Origin: Bacteroidales bacterium
GTDB taxonomy: Bacteria; Bacteroidota; Bacteroidia; Bacteroidales; UBA932
NCBI GenBank assembly: GCA_016286385.1
Contig: JAEESO010000003.1
Coordinates: 99,382-163,381, forward strand
DNA: 64,000 nucleotides
Direction of reading: 5' to 3'
In this document: in pieces, positions 26,844-35,111 of the stretch
Layout: each line of letters starts with the position of its first letter
Position numbering within the stretch: position 1 is the first letter of the stretch
The notes under the pieces: generated by a model
Database searches by the model: none
Seen by the model: only the letters and a program-made list of their open reading frames with translations
Told to the model about the DNA's origin: nothing
Position numbers and translations under genes: made by a program

Positions 26844-27913
26844 TGTCTGCGGTCAATATCCGCAAAGGGGGCACCCTCACGGTGCTCAGGGACTGCCTGC
26901 AGTACCTGTCCGGACGGGCCGACCTTCACGTAACCGCCCTGGTACACAGCCGTTCCTTGTGCGAGTTCCCCGGCATAGACTACATTGAGATTCCCTGGAG
27001 CACGGACAGTTGGCTGAAACGCCTCAAATGCGAGTACATTACCATGTACGGCATTTCCCGCCAGCTTCCTGAGGCCCATCTGTGGCTGTCCCTCCACGAC
27101 ACCACGCCACGCGTAAAGGCAAAGCGCCAGGCCGTGTACTGCCACACTTCATTCCCCTTTATGAAGCCCACTCTGCAGGACCTCCGGATGGACCCCAAGA
27201 TAGTTCTCTTCTCCCTTTTCACGCGCTACGCCTACAAGTGGAATGTAGAGAGGAACAGCTACCTCATAGTGCAGCAGGACTGGATGCGGCAGGGCCTTTC
27301 GCGTATGCTGGCTTTCCCGGAAGACAGAGTCATAGTGGCTCCGCCGTCATTCCGGCCCATTGCCTTTGAACCAGTTCCAGCAAAACTGCCAGTGTTCCTG
27401 TATGTGGGAACACCGGACTGTCACAAGAACTTTGAAACCCTTTTCACGGCCGCTCAGATGCTGGAAAGCAAGCTTGGCAAAGGCGCATTCAAACTCCTTG
27501 TCAGCATCAAGGGCGATGAAAACCGCTATGCCCGGTGGCTGTACAGGAACTGGAGCACAACCGCTTCCATCACCTTCCGCGGCCTCCTTTCCCGGGAGGA
27601 ACTGGCACAGGCCTATGCCGAAGCCTCATGCCTGGTTTTCCCTTCAAGGGCGGAGACCTGGGGCCTTCCCATATCGGAATTCCTGCCCTCAGGGAAGCCG
27701 ATGATCCTGGCCGATCTTCCATATGCCCACAACACGGCATCGGGCGCGGCCTCGGCAGCCTTTTTCCCTGTAAAGGATGCCTATAAACTGGCCTCGCTGA
27801 TGCATGAAGTAATAAAAGGGAGCATGGATTCCTTCGGCCCCGTACCCCAACAAGATCTCCAGCCGCCTTATGCTGCCGGCTGGGATGAACTTTTCCACAT
27901 GCTTCTGAAATGA
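26813..27913 (+). CDS. Glycosyltransferase family 4 protein, copy 2, non-ATG start
   Basis: GT-B protein of about 366 residues with IVVSAVNIRKGGTLTVLRDC at the N-terminus, LPVFLYVGTPDCHKNFETL opening the donor domain and CLVFPSRAETWGLPISEFLPSGKPMILADLPYAHN as the E-x7-E-like site. No ATG is available: in-frame options are TTG 26786, GTG 26813 and GTG 26843. I favour 26813 because it keeps the whole first beta strand and overlaps the previous gene by only 31 bp; GTG 26843 overlaps the previous stop but would trim the strand. It ends with a 4-bp overlap on the next gene. Confidence 0.82.
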   Translation: MDTAVPRNIVVSAVNIRKGGTLTVLRDCLQYLSGRADLHVTALVHSRSLCEFPGIDYIEIPWSTDSWLKRLKCEYITMYGISRQLPEAHLWLSLHDTTPRVKAKRQAVYCHTSFPFMKPTLQDLRMDPKIVLFSLFTRYAYKWNVERNSYLIVQQDWMRQGLSRMLAFPEDRVIVAPPSFRPIAFEPVPAKLPVFLYVGTPDCHKNFETLFTAAQMLESKLGKGAFKLLVSIKGDENRYARWLYRNWSTTASITFRGLLSREELAQAYAEASCLVFPSRAETWGLPISEFLPSGKPMILADLPYAHNTASGAASAAFFPVKDAYKLASLMHEVIKGSMDSFGPVPQQDLQPPYAAGWDELFHMLLK

Positions 27914-29046
27914 GAATCCTTCAACTGGGCAAATTTTATCCTATACGCGGAGGCGTGGAGAAGGTGATGTGGGACCTCACCCGGGGATTATCGGCCCGGG
28001 GAGAGGACTGCGACATGCTTTGCGCTACCCTCCCCTCAGACAGGACAGACCCGCAGGATGAGGGACTGGAGCAGCCTGACGGCAGCCTTCGGTTCAATGC
28101 TCACGGCCGCGTGATCCGCGTCAAGGCTCTTAGCAAGAAAGCCGCAACAATGATATCCCCGGCAATGGTTTCATGGCTTCGCCGCCATAAGGCCGATTAT
28201 GAGATTATCCACGTCCATCATCCGGACCCTATGGCCGCCCTTGCGCTGCGCCTGAGCGGATTCCGGGGAAAAGTGGTTCTCCACTGGCACAGTGACATAC
28301 TCTCCCAGAAGATGCTGCTCTCCCTTTATCGGCCCCTGCAGAGCTGGCTCATAAAGCGGGCCGATATAATAGTTGGCACAACCCCCGTCTACGTCAAGTC
28401 TTCACCCTGGCTGAAGGACGTGCAGCAAAAATGCACCTATGTTCCTATCGGCATCAAACCCATAACTATAGATAAGGTAGCCTCAGATGCTGTGAGTGGC
28501 CGTTTCCCGGGAAAGACAATCCTGTTTTCCGTCGGACGTCTTGTGCCTTACAAAGGCTTTTCCGTCCTCATCCGGGCAATGAAGTACCTGCCGGAAAAGT
28601 ATCAGCTTATAATTGGCGGTTCCGGCCCGCTGAGAAACCAGCTGGAGGAGCTCATTGACAGCGAGGGCCTTAGAGGAAGAGTCTTTTTGGAAGGCTATCT
28701 TTCCGATGAAGCCTTAAGGGCCAACTACGGGGCCTGTGACATCTATGTCCTTCCAAGCATCATGAAAACCGAGGCCTTTGGAATTGTTCAGATAGAGGCA
28801 ATGTCCTGCGGAAAACCTGTTGTAGCCACTACTATTCCCGGTTCAGGTGTTTCCTGGGTAAATGAAGACGGCGTTTCCGGAAGGAACGTCACTCCCGGAG
28901 AGCCCAAACTTATGGCCGGGGCCATAGAAGATGTGATGGATAATTACCGGAACTTCTCCCATGGGGCGCATGCCCGTTTTGAAGAGATGTTTTGTGAAGA
29001 GAATATGATTAATTCAATACTTACAATATATGAAACGCTTGTTTAA
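27910..29046 (+). CDS. Glycosyltransferase family 4 protein, copy 3
   Basis: A 378-residue GT4 enzyme: MRILQLGKFYPIRGGVEKVMWDL, the acceptor-side VLHWHSDILSQK, then ILFSVGRLVPYKGFSVLIRAMKYLP and VLPSIMKTEAFGIVQIEAMSCGKPVVATTIPGSGV with the conserved E-x7-E. The pattern is close to mannosyl- or galactosyltransferases of O-antigen clusters, but specificity cannot be read. It overlaps the preceding gene by 4 bp and the export lipoprotein gene by 17 bp. Confidence 0.92.
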   Translation: MRILQLGKFYPIRGGVEKVMWDLTRGLSARGEDCDMLCATLPSDRTDPQDEGLEQPDGSLRFNAHGRVIRVKALSKKAATMISPAMVSWLRRHKADYEIIHVHHPDPMAALALRLSGFRGKVVLHWHSDILSQKMLLSLYRPLQSWLIKRADIIVGTTPVYVKSSPWLKDVQQKCTYVPIGIKPITIDKVASDAVSGRFPGKTILFSVGRLVPYKGFSVLIRAMKYLPEKYQLIIGGSGPLRNQLEELIDSEGLRGRVFLEGYLSDEALRANYGACDIYVLPSIMKTEAFGIVQIEAMSCGKPVVATTIPGSGVSWVNEDGVSGRNVTPGEPKLMAGAIEDVMDNYRNFSHGAHARFEEMFCEENMINSILTIYETLV

Positions 29047-29785
29047 TTCCTTCCCGGCGTGGATAGCCATTCTTGCCCTGGTATCCTGTACCACGGCAAG
29101 GCAGATGAGTTACCTTACGGATATGGAGTACAATAAGGACTATCCGGTTAAGCCGGCTCCTGAACTTGTAGTCCAGCCCGACGACCTTCTTGGCATAACC
29201 GTTACAAGTTCCACCCCGGAACTGGCCGCCCCGTTCAACCTGTTCAGCGACGGACAATCAGGCCAGAAGTACATTGTGGACCGCAATGGCAATATAGAAT
29301 TCCCGGTGCTGGGAACCATAAACGTCTGGGGTGCAACCCTTACCCAGATCCGTGACGGCATTGCCGACGGAATCAGGGCCAACGGGTTCATCAAGGACCC
29401 CATAGTGAACGTGATGCTGGAGAATTTCAGCATTACGGTAATAGGCAGCGCAGGGAATTCCGTGATTCCCGTCAGGGGAAACAGTATCAATCTCCTTGAG
29501 GTGCTGGCAACAAATAAAAGCGTTACCAACCGGTCTGACATCCGGGACGTGATGGTCATTAGGACTGAGAACGGCGTGCGCCGCTCCTATTCCGTAGACC
29601 TCCAGAGCAAGGACCTCTTTGACTCTCCTGTGTTCTACCTGAAGCAGAACGATGTAGTCTATATTAAGCCCAAAGGTGTAAGCCTAAGCGCCAGCGGCCA
29701 GACCACAATGTCATTCGTGACTGCGGGCCTGTCGCTTATATCCATTATAGTTAATACCCTTCTTTGGACAAGCAGAAGTAAGTAA
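29030..29785 (+). CDS. Wza-like polysaccharide export lipoprotein
   Basis: The 251-residue protein has a lipoprotein signal (lipobox LVSC), a poly-export domain (VVQPDDLLGITVTSSTPELAAPFN, YIVDRNGNIEFPVLG) and an SLBB-like region (NSVIPVRGNSINLLEVLA, LKQNDVVYIKPKG). It ends with a hydrophobic segment (MSFVTAGLSLISIIVNTLLW). Proteins of this family form the outer-membrane and periplasmic conduit for capsule. It overlaps the preceding gene by 17 bp and is 3 bp from the Wzc-like partner. Compared with E. coli Wza it is short, the usual size in Bacteroidales. Confidence 0.92.
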   Translation: MKRLFNSFPAWIAILALVSCTTARQMSYLTDMEYNKDYPVKPAPELVVQPDDLLGITVTSSTPELAAPFNLFSDGQSGQKYIVDRNGNIEFPVLGTINVWGATLTQIRDGIADGIRANGFIKDPIVNVMLENFSITVIGSAGNSVIPVRGNSINLLEVLATNKSVTNRSDIRDVMVIRTENGVRRSYSVDLQSKDLFDSPVFYLKQNDVVYIKPKGVSLSASGQTTMSFVTAGLSLISIIVNTLLWTSRSK

Positions 29786-29788
29786 TCC

Positions 29789-32158
29789 ATGAACGAGAAA
29801 AAGAACAATGGCAGCGTAAATCTGGTAGACCTTTTCTTCTACCTCCTGAGCTACTGGTATCTGTTTATCATTTGTGCAGCGGTGTGTGTGGGTTTCGCGT
29901 ACTACCGTTATTCCAAGATGCAGCACGTATACCGGAGCGACGCTACAATTATCATCAAAGACCCCTCCAACACCCAGAGTACCGTGCAGATGGGCGCATA
30001 CAACAGCCTCATCAACCACGTGAGTATGTCCAACGAGATACTCCAGCTCCAATCCCGTGAACTCATGCAGATGGTTGTCACAACCCTTGATGCCGATATA
30101 GACTATCTGGAAAAGGACAGGCTGCGTAACGTGGAGCTTTACCGGACCGCCCCTGTGAGAATGTTCGTTGTCAGGAAAGACGGAGACTTCCAGTGCCAGC
30201 TGAAAGTGATCCCTTCCGGAGAGATGCAGATTACCGTAGAAGGCTCCGGCCTGGCAAAACAGACTGTCCAACTGGGCGATACTCTCCACATTAACGGACA
30301 CAGGGTGGTATTCTCACCCAATTCCAGTTTCTCATCCTACATGGGCAAGGAAATCCGGGTGAAAAAACTGCCTATCCCCGACAGGGCATCTCAGTTTATT
30401 TCCCGCCTCAAGATTGTCCAGGCCGAATCTGACGGCTCCATCCTGCAGCTCACCCTGATGGATTTTTCTCACTTCCGTGCCGATGATGTGCTGAACATGC
30501 TGGTCCAGAAGTATAACGAGGATGCTGTGAGGGAAAAGAACCGCATCGCAGTGAATACGGCCGCTTTCATCAACGAGCGCCTTGCCATCATCCAGGACGA
30601 ACTGGGAACCGTGGAAGAGGATCTTTCCAGGCTCAAGACAAGCGAACGCATACTGAACGTAGAGGCCACAGCTGCCGATTATCTGAGCCAGAACAACGCC
30701 CTGAACAAGCAGATAGTGGATATTGAGACCAAGCTTAGCACCATGCGCTATCTCAAGGACTATGTAAGGTCCGCCTTCCAGGGATATGAAGTGATTCCTG
30801 CCAACCTTGTGACGGAAGACAGTTACATAGAAGATGCAATCCTGAAGTACAATGCAGCCGTGCGAAAGAGGGAGCATTACCTCAAGGGCGGCGGAGAGTA
30901 CAGCCTTGCCGTAAGTGGACTGGAAAACGACATCAAGGATCTCAAGGCCGATATTTTTGGCTTCATAGACAGCCGAATCTCCCTCCTCATCTCCGAGCGT
31001 CAGGCCCTTGCCGAGCAGGAGCAGAGTTCCCTCAGGAAGTTTACTTCCATGCCAACCAAGGCCCGGCGCTTCCTGTCCATAGAGAGGCAGCAGAAAATTA
31101 AGGAAACCCTGTATATGTTCCTCCTTAACAAGCGCGAGGAGAACTCCCTCACCCAGGCCATGGCCGACACCAATGCCCGTATGATCGATTCGGCGACATC
31201 AAACTGGGACCCTGTATACCCTTCCCGCAACAAGATGCTGCTGGTGGCCCTTCTCATCGGCCTCCTGGGGCCTGCTGTGGTACTTATTGCCCGCATCCTC
31301 ATCGACAACCGCATCCATTCACGCAAAGATGTGGAAGAAGGTACCACAATGCCTTTCCTTGCCGATATTCCTTACGCCAGGGAAAAGAAGCGAGAGAAAG
31401 GCGACACTACGCTCACCACGGCCTACAAGAACTCCAAATCCAAGGTGTTTACGGAGGCTATGCGCCTTCTGTGCACCAACCTGGATTATATGCGTCCGGA
31501 AGGCTGCGAGCATCCGGTGATTGCCTCCACATCGTTCTCGGTATCGGCCGGTAAGACCTTCCTTACCACCAATATGGCCGCCTGCCTTGCCGATGCCAGA
31601 AAGAGAGTGGTGCTGGTGGATATGGACCTCAGGAAGAGGACCGCGTCCAATTTCTTCTCCCTTAAGCACGGCGTTCCCGGACTGTCCAATTACATCTTTG
31701 ACGACTCCGTGCGCCTGGCTGAGATTCTGCACAAGGACGTCCTGCTCGGAGTGGACTTCATTCCTGGTGGACATATCCCGCCGAACCCCGCCGAACTCCT
31801 TGGCCGTGCCCGCTTTGACACCCTCATACAGGAACTCAGGGAAGAGTACGACTTTATCCTGCTGGACGGCGTTCCGGTGAATGCCGTGGCCGATATGATG
31901 GTGGTCCAGAGGCTGGTGGATATGAACCTGTTTATCCTGAGAAGCGGAAAAGTGGACCGCAGGGCCCTTCCCGAACTGGAGACGGTTTACCAGAGCGGCC
32001 GTCTTAACCATCCCAGCATCATCCTCAACGGCGGTGATATACGCGCCTCATACGGCTACGGATACGGTTACGGCTACGGTTATGGTTATGGTTACGGATA
32101 TGGCTATGGCTACGGATATGGCTATGGTTATGGATATGGAGAAAAAGACGACAAATGA
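29789..32158 (+). CDS. Wzc-like chain-length regulator and tyrosine autokinase
   Basis: 789 residues. An N-terminal Wzz domain (first membrane segment about 24-43) is followed by a coiled-coil periplasmic part, a second membrane segment near 483-505 and a cytoplasmic BY-kinase. Walker A is SVSAGKTF (about 584-591), Walker A' VVLVDMDLRKR and Walker B FILLDGVPV. The C-terminus is an uninterrupted (Tyr-Gly)15 run at residues 755-784, then EKDDK. BY-kinases phosphorylate such tyrosine clusters on neighbouring subunits to cycle between oligomeric states and control polymer length and export. The tail's length and purity are noteworthy. Confidence 0.93.
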   Translation: MNEKKNNGSVNLVDLFFYLLSYWYLFIICAAVCVGFAYYRYSKMQHVYRSDATIIIKDPSNTQSTVQMGAYNSLINHVSMSNEILQLQSRELMQMVVTTLDADIDYLEKDRLRNVELYRTAPVRMFVVRKDGDFQCQLKVIPSGEMQITVEGSGLAKQTVQLGDTLHINGHRVVFSPNSSFSSYMGKEIRVKKLPIPDRASQFISRLKIVQAESDGSILQLTLMDFSHFRADDVLNMLVQKYNEDAVREKNRIAVNTAAFINERLAIIQDELGTVEEDLSRLKTSERILNVEATAADYLSQNNALNKQIVDIETKLSTMRYLKDYVRSAFQGYEVIPANLVTEDSYIEDAILKYNAAVRKREHYLKGGGEYSLAVSGLENDIKDLKADIFGFIDSRISLLISERQALAEQEQSSLRKFTSMPTKARRFLSIERQQKIKETLYMFLLNKREENSLTQAMADTNARMIDSATSNWDPVYPSRNKMLLVALLIGLLGPAVVLIARILIDNRIHSRKDVEEGTTMPFLADIPYAREKKREKGDTTLTTAYKNSKSKVFTEAMRLLCTNLDYMRPEGCEHPVIASTSFSVSAGKTFLTTNMAACLADARKRVVLVDMDLRKRTASNFFSLKHGVPGLSNYIFDDSVRLAEILHKDVLLGVDFIPGGHIPPNPAELLGRARFDTLIQELREEYDFILLDGVPVNAVADMMVVQRLVDMNLFILRSGKVDRRALPELETVYQSGRLNHPSIILNGGDIRASYGYGYGYGYGYGYGYGYGYGYGYGYGYGYGEKDDK
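32051..32140 (+). repeat. Tandem 6-bp repeat encoding (Tyr-Gly)15
   Basis: Fifteen in-frame TAY-GGN units encode the C-terminal tyrosine cluster of the Wzc-like kinase. Codon third positions vary (TAC/TAT, GGC/GGA/GGT), so the repeat is conserved at protein more than DNA level. Copy number could change by slippage or recombination without breaking the frame. Confidence 0.95.
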
Positions 32159-32565
32159 TTATAGCAGTAGATTTTGACGGGACCATTGTAGAACACAAGT
32201 ACCCAAAGATTGGCAGGGAAAAGCCCTTTGCCATAGATACCCTCAGAAGGCTTGCTTCCGAAGGGCATAAGATTATCCTCTGGACCTCCCGCGAGGGAGA
32301 CCTTCTGGAAGATGCCATACGCTTCTGCAAGGAGCGCGGCCTCACGTTTTATTCCGTGAACAGCGACATCCCCATGGGAAGTCTCACCTTTTCCGACAAA
32401 ACAACCTCCACAAAGCTTGTTGCCGATGTCTATATTGACGACAGGAACCTTGGAGGGCTGCCTGACTGGGGTGAAATATACGGAATAGTGAACGGCGCAA
32501 GGCGCCATTCCCACCATAAGCATCATCACAAACGCTCATTCCTCAGCAAGCTTTTCGGCCGATGA
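32155..32565 (+). CDS. Small HAD-superfamily hydrolase of capsule loci
   Basis: The 136-residue protein opens with IIAVDFDGTIVEHKYP, giving the HAD nucleophile pair Asp6-x-Asp8, followed by motif II IILWTSREG and an acidic motif IV-like VYIDDRNLGGLPDW. It ends with a His/Lys-rich tail (SHHKHHHKRS). Small HAD proteins of this kind (BT0820-like) recur in Bacteroides polysaccharide loci; the substrate is unknown and a sugar-phosphate phosphatase is a guess. It overlaps both neighbours by 4 bp. Confidence 0.85.
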   Translation: MIIAVDFDGTIVEHKYPKIGREKPFAIDTLRRLASEGHKIILWTSREGDLLEDAIRFCKERGLTFYSVNSDIPMGSLTFSDKTTSTKLVADVYIDDRNLGGLPDWGEIYGIVNGARRHSHHKHHHKRSFLSKLFGR

Positions 32566-33548
32566 CAAGTGAAGAACGTCTTCGGCTCCTCCTCCAGATC
32601 CTGAGAGGCGAATTACCCCCGCCGGACCTTGACGAGGAAGACTGGATGGAACTCCTCCGCACAGCCGGTCACCAGACGGTGATCGGCCTGCTGTACAAGG
32701 CTGCAGAGGGTTTTCCTGAAGGCTTCCGCCTTCCGGACCGCGTACTTTTCACCCTTTTGGCAAAGGTCAGAAAGACGGTACGGCGGAATCAGGAACTATC
32801 CCAGGCCCAGAAGGAAGTCCTGGAGATACTCCGCTCCGAAGGGCTTGACCCCATTGTAATGAAAGGCAGCACCTGCGCCGCCAGATACCCCTCTCCCGAA
32901 CTCCGGACCGGCGGGGATATAGACCTGTACATCAGAGAAACTGATTTTGAGAGGGCCCTGGAAGTGCTCCTGGCCTCCGGAATAGAATGTTCTCCAAAGC
33001 CGGACACCAGCGTGGCTTTCATGCTGAGTGGCTGCGAAGTGGAACTGCACAGAAGGTACTTTGACCTTCACGTGCGGAAGGTTCTACTTCCTCCCATAGG
33101 GACTCCGGAAGCCGAACTTCTGATGCTCTCCTCCCACATCCTCAAGCACGCCTGCGGGGTTGGGGTGGGGCTCCGGCAGATTATTGATTTTGCCTTTGCG
33201 TATAAGGCCTACCCGGGTGATTATCAGCGGCTTCATGAGTTATTCAGACAATGCGGCCTGTCCCGCTGGGATGCCCTTTTGGTATCATTTGTTAAAGACT
33301 TCATAGACCCCGGGACAGTAGTTCCGGAAAAGGTAGATTCCGCGGATCTTTTCCGGATTGTTGCAAGAGGAGGGAATTTTGGCCATTTCAGAGACAGCCG
33401 GCTTGACTCCATCCAAAAGCACGGAACATTCAGGAGAAAAATGGACACCTTGAGGCGAATCCTGTCAAATCTTCATTTTTCACTGAGATATGCGCCACGG
33501 GAAGTCTTTCCGTTTATAGCCGGACTTTTTCAGGAAAACCTGCATTAA
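32562..33548 (+). CDS. Nucleotidyltransferase family protein (PF14907-like)
   Basis: The 328-residue protein has VMKGSTCAARYP followed by RTGGDIDLYI (residues about 115-124), the GG...DxD metal-binding motif of the nucleotidyltransferase fold, plus GCEVELHRRYFD. It fits the 'nucleotidyltransferase family' proteins often found at the end of Bacteroidales polysaccharide operons. Substrate unknown. It is the last gene of the tightly packed operon; no strong terminator is visible in the 71 bp before the AraC-type gene. Confidence 0.78.
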   Translation: MTSEERLRLLLQILRGELPPPDLDEEDWMELLRTAGHQTVIGLLYKAAEGFPEGFRLPDRVLFTLLAKVRKTVRRNQELSQAQKEVLEILRSEGLDPIVMKGSTCAARYPSPELRTGGDIDLYIRETDFERALEVLLASGIECSPKPDTSVAFMLSGCEVELHRRYFDLHVRKVLLPPIGTPEAELLMLSSHILKHACGVGVGLRQIIDFAFAYKAYPGDYQRLHELFRQCGLSRWDALLVSFVKDFIDPGTVVPEKVDSADLFRIVARGGNFGHFRDSRLDSIQKHGTFRRKMDTLRRILSNLHFSLRYAPREVFPFIAGLFQENLH

Positions 33549-33583
33549 TGCGGTTTAAGCGCCTTTTTTTCAAAATAATTGAC

Positions 33584-33591
33584 TATATTTG
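33584..33591 (+). promoter_or_regulatory. Predicted -7 box for the AraC-type regulator
   Basis: TATATTTG, an exact TAnnTTTG match, lies 28 nt before the ATG at 33620. The bases about 20 bp upstream are a T-run without a clear TTTG. Confidence 0.45.
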
Positions 33592-33619
33592 TCTATCCGG
33601 TATGTAACCCATTGGCCTT

Positions 33620-34714
33620 ATGATGGAAGTATCGTCTATAACCCAGGACATATTCTTCATCCTTCTCTATGGAGGTGTACTGGCATTAGAACTGCTGGCA
33701 GCACTATATATATTGCTGCGCAAAGGCAATGCATTTGTCAGCGGCATAGAACCTCCCGTACGGCTGCGCCGATGGACTGCTTTCTTCATGGCCACTTTAG
33801 CCCTTGGCCATCTGTATTGGATGTATTTCGCTTTGCACCCTTCTGCCGCTACATATATAACCGCCTGCCTGCTGGATGTACTGTTTGTAATCATTTCGGT
33901 GGCAGGTATTATGCTGGCCATGTTACAAGACCGGGAACGGCATATATGGCCAGTTCTGGTTTTATTGGTCCCGGTTATCGTATGGTCGGTCATTGGCATA
34001 GTCCGTGAAGACATCGGCCTGTTACGCCCGGCACGCATTTATGTAATTCTTCTGGTAGGACTGATTACGGTGAATATGGTATTTGCCATCCGTAACTATG
34101 GGCGCTGGCTCAGGGACAATTTTGCCGACCTGGAGCATAAGGAGTTCTGGCAAAGCATCCTGGTGCTGGCCGTTCTCCTGCTGACTCTGTTGTTTTATGG
34201 CTATACCGATAGCAACATTATTTTCCTTTATTCTATTCAGGCATTCAATATCTTAGTCGTGGGACTGGTGATGTGGCGCGTGGAAACGCTTCGGAGTCTG
34301 GACAGCAGCGACACAGTAGCGGAGGAACCTTCGAAAGATGACATGGAGACTCCTTCGTCAAACTCCGTTCCAGACACAATAGGCCCGCAACTGAAAAAGT
34401 ACTGCGAAGACACGCTGCTCTTCCTGCAGTATGACCTAACCCTTGCCCAGCTAGCCCAGGCCATCGGCACAAACCGTTACTATCTGAGCCAATACTTTTC
34501 CCGGCAGGGGCTCACCTATAATGCCTACATCAACGGCCTGCGCGTAGAACACTTCATCCACCTGTATAACCAGGCTGTTGCCGGCCACCGTGCCTTTACG
34601 GCAAATCAGCTCTCCGCAGAAAGCGGATTCCACAGTTACAGCACGTTCAGCGCCGCTTTCAAACAGAAGATGGGAAAGACCGTCACGGCGTGGATGATTG
34701 ACGCAAAGGAGTAA
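33620..34714 (+). CDS. AraC-type regulator with N-terminal membrane domain
   Basis: A 364-residue protein. Residues 1-225 hold about six hydrophobic segments (FFILLYGGVLALELLAALYILL and so on), and residues 260-364 form an AraC-type double helix-turn-helix (LAQAIGTNRYYLSQYFSRQ, then AESGFHSYSTFSAAFKQKMG). Membrane-tethered AraC regulators occur in Bacteroidota and may sense envelope signals. An ATG directly follows at 33623 as an alternative start. It is immediately upstream of the second fimbrial operon, separated by a pair of direct repeats and a promoter, so it is the likely activator of that operon. Confidence 0.82.
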   Translation: MMEVSSITQDIFFILLYGGVLALELLAALYILLRKGNAFVSGIEPPVRLRRWTAFFMATLALGHLYWMYFALHPSAATYITACLLDVLFVIISVAGIMLAMLQDRERHIWPVLVLLVPVIVWSVIGIVREDIGLLRPARIYVILLVGLITVNMVFAIRNYGRWLRDNFADLEHKEFWQSILVLAVLLLTLLFYGYTDSNIIFLYSIQAFNILVVGLVMWRVETLRSLDSSDTVAEEPSKDDMETPSSNSVPDTIGPQLKKYCEDTLLFLQYDLTLAQLAQAIGTNRYYLSQYFSRQGLTYNAYINGLRVEHFIHLYNQAVAGHRAFTANQLSAESGFHSYSTFSAAFKQKMGKTVTAWMIDAKE

Positions 34715-34730
34715 CTTTTGTCTCCTTTCC

Positions 34731-34770
34731 TTTCAGAATTCACAAATATCGTTTCAGAATTTGCAAAAAT
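34731..34770 (+). promoter_or_regulatory. Direct-repeat pair, candidate operator of the fimbrial operon
   Basis: Two copies of TTTCAGAATTnnCAAAnAT begin at 34731 and 34752, i.e. 21 bp (two helical turns) apart, with 16 of 19 bases identical. They lie 22 bp upstream of the predicted -33 element and right after the regulator gene. This is the usual arrangement of an AraC-type activator site. Binding is inferred. Confidence 0.55.
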
Positions 34771-34788
34771 GCAACCTGAACTTTTTTA

Positions 34789-34822
34789 AACCTTGATTCT
34801 TTGTCAAGGTTTTTTTATTTTT
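34789..34822 (+). terminator. Rho-independent terminator of the AraC-type gene
   Basis: AACCTTGA (34789-34796) and TCAAGGTT (34804-34811) form a perfect 8-bp stem with a 7-nt loop, followed by a T-run. The same DNA holds the predicted promoter of the next operon. Confidence 0.65.
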
Positions 34823-34823
34823 G
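34792..34823 (+). promoter_or_regulatory. Predicted promoter of the second fimbrial operon
   Basis: CTTG at 34792-34795 and TATTTTTG at 34816-34823 are 20 bp apart, matching the Bacteroides -33/-7 layout with one mismatch in the -33. It overlaps the terminator hairpin. The leader to the first ATG is about 80 nt. Confidence 0.5.
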
Positions 34824-34913
34824 CAAGTTACATATATGTAACTCCGCAGAAAAGGCCCTTCAAGGCTCTTCGCAGGATTATTTAATAGAGGATTTTAGTT
34901 AAAGTTAGTGTAT

Positions 34914-35096
34914 ATGGAACCTTGTAAAAGATACATTGCTCCAGCCATAATCAGAACGGTTTCCGTAGAACTGGAAACCGAGATTCTTGCCGCATCCACG
35001 GTGCAAAAGAGTTCCGAAGTAAAAACTACGGGACAGGAAATTGTTACCATGGATTTTTCAGATACCTCCTTCAACCAGGAGTGGGACAGACCATAA
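34914..35096 (+). CDS. Small conserved-type protein at head of fimbrial operon
   Basis: A 60-residue ORF from ATG 34914 (a GTG two codons upstream is also in frame), reading MEPCKRYIAPAIIRTVSVEL, then EILAASTVQKSS and ending FNQEWDRP. It has no signal peptide. Short proteins with a Y.AP.....VE.E...LAAS pattern are common in Bacteroidales, sometimes next to fimbrillin genes; their function is not known to me. Spacing of 15 bp to the fimbrillin gene suggests co-transcription. It could act as a translated leader or a small regulator; this is unproven. Confidence 0.6.
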   Translation: MEPCKRYIAPAIIRTVSVELETEILAASTVQKSSEVKTTGQEIVTMDFSDTSFNQEWDRP

Positions 35097-35111
35097 TAGC
35101 CAGGAAGCGTC

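Noticed and set aside
32051..32140. CRISPR array or simple microsatellite
   Set aside because: The repeat is in frame, has no spacers, varies at third codon positions and encodes a known type of tyrosine cluster.
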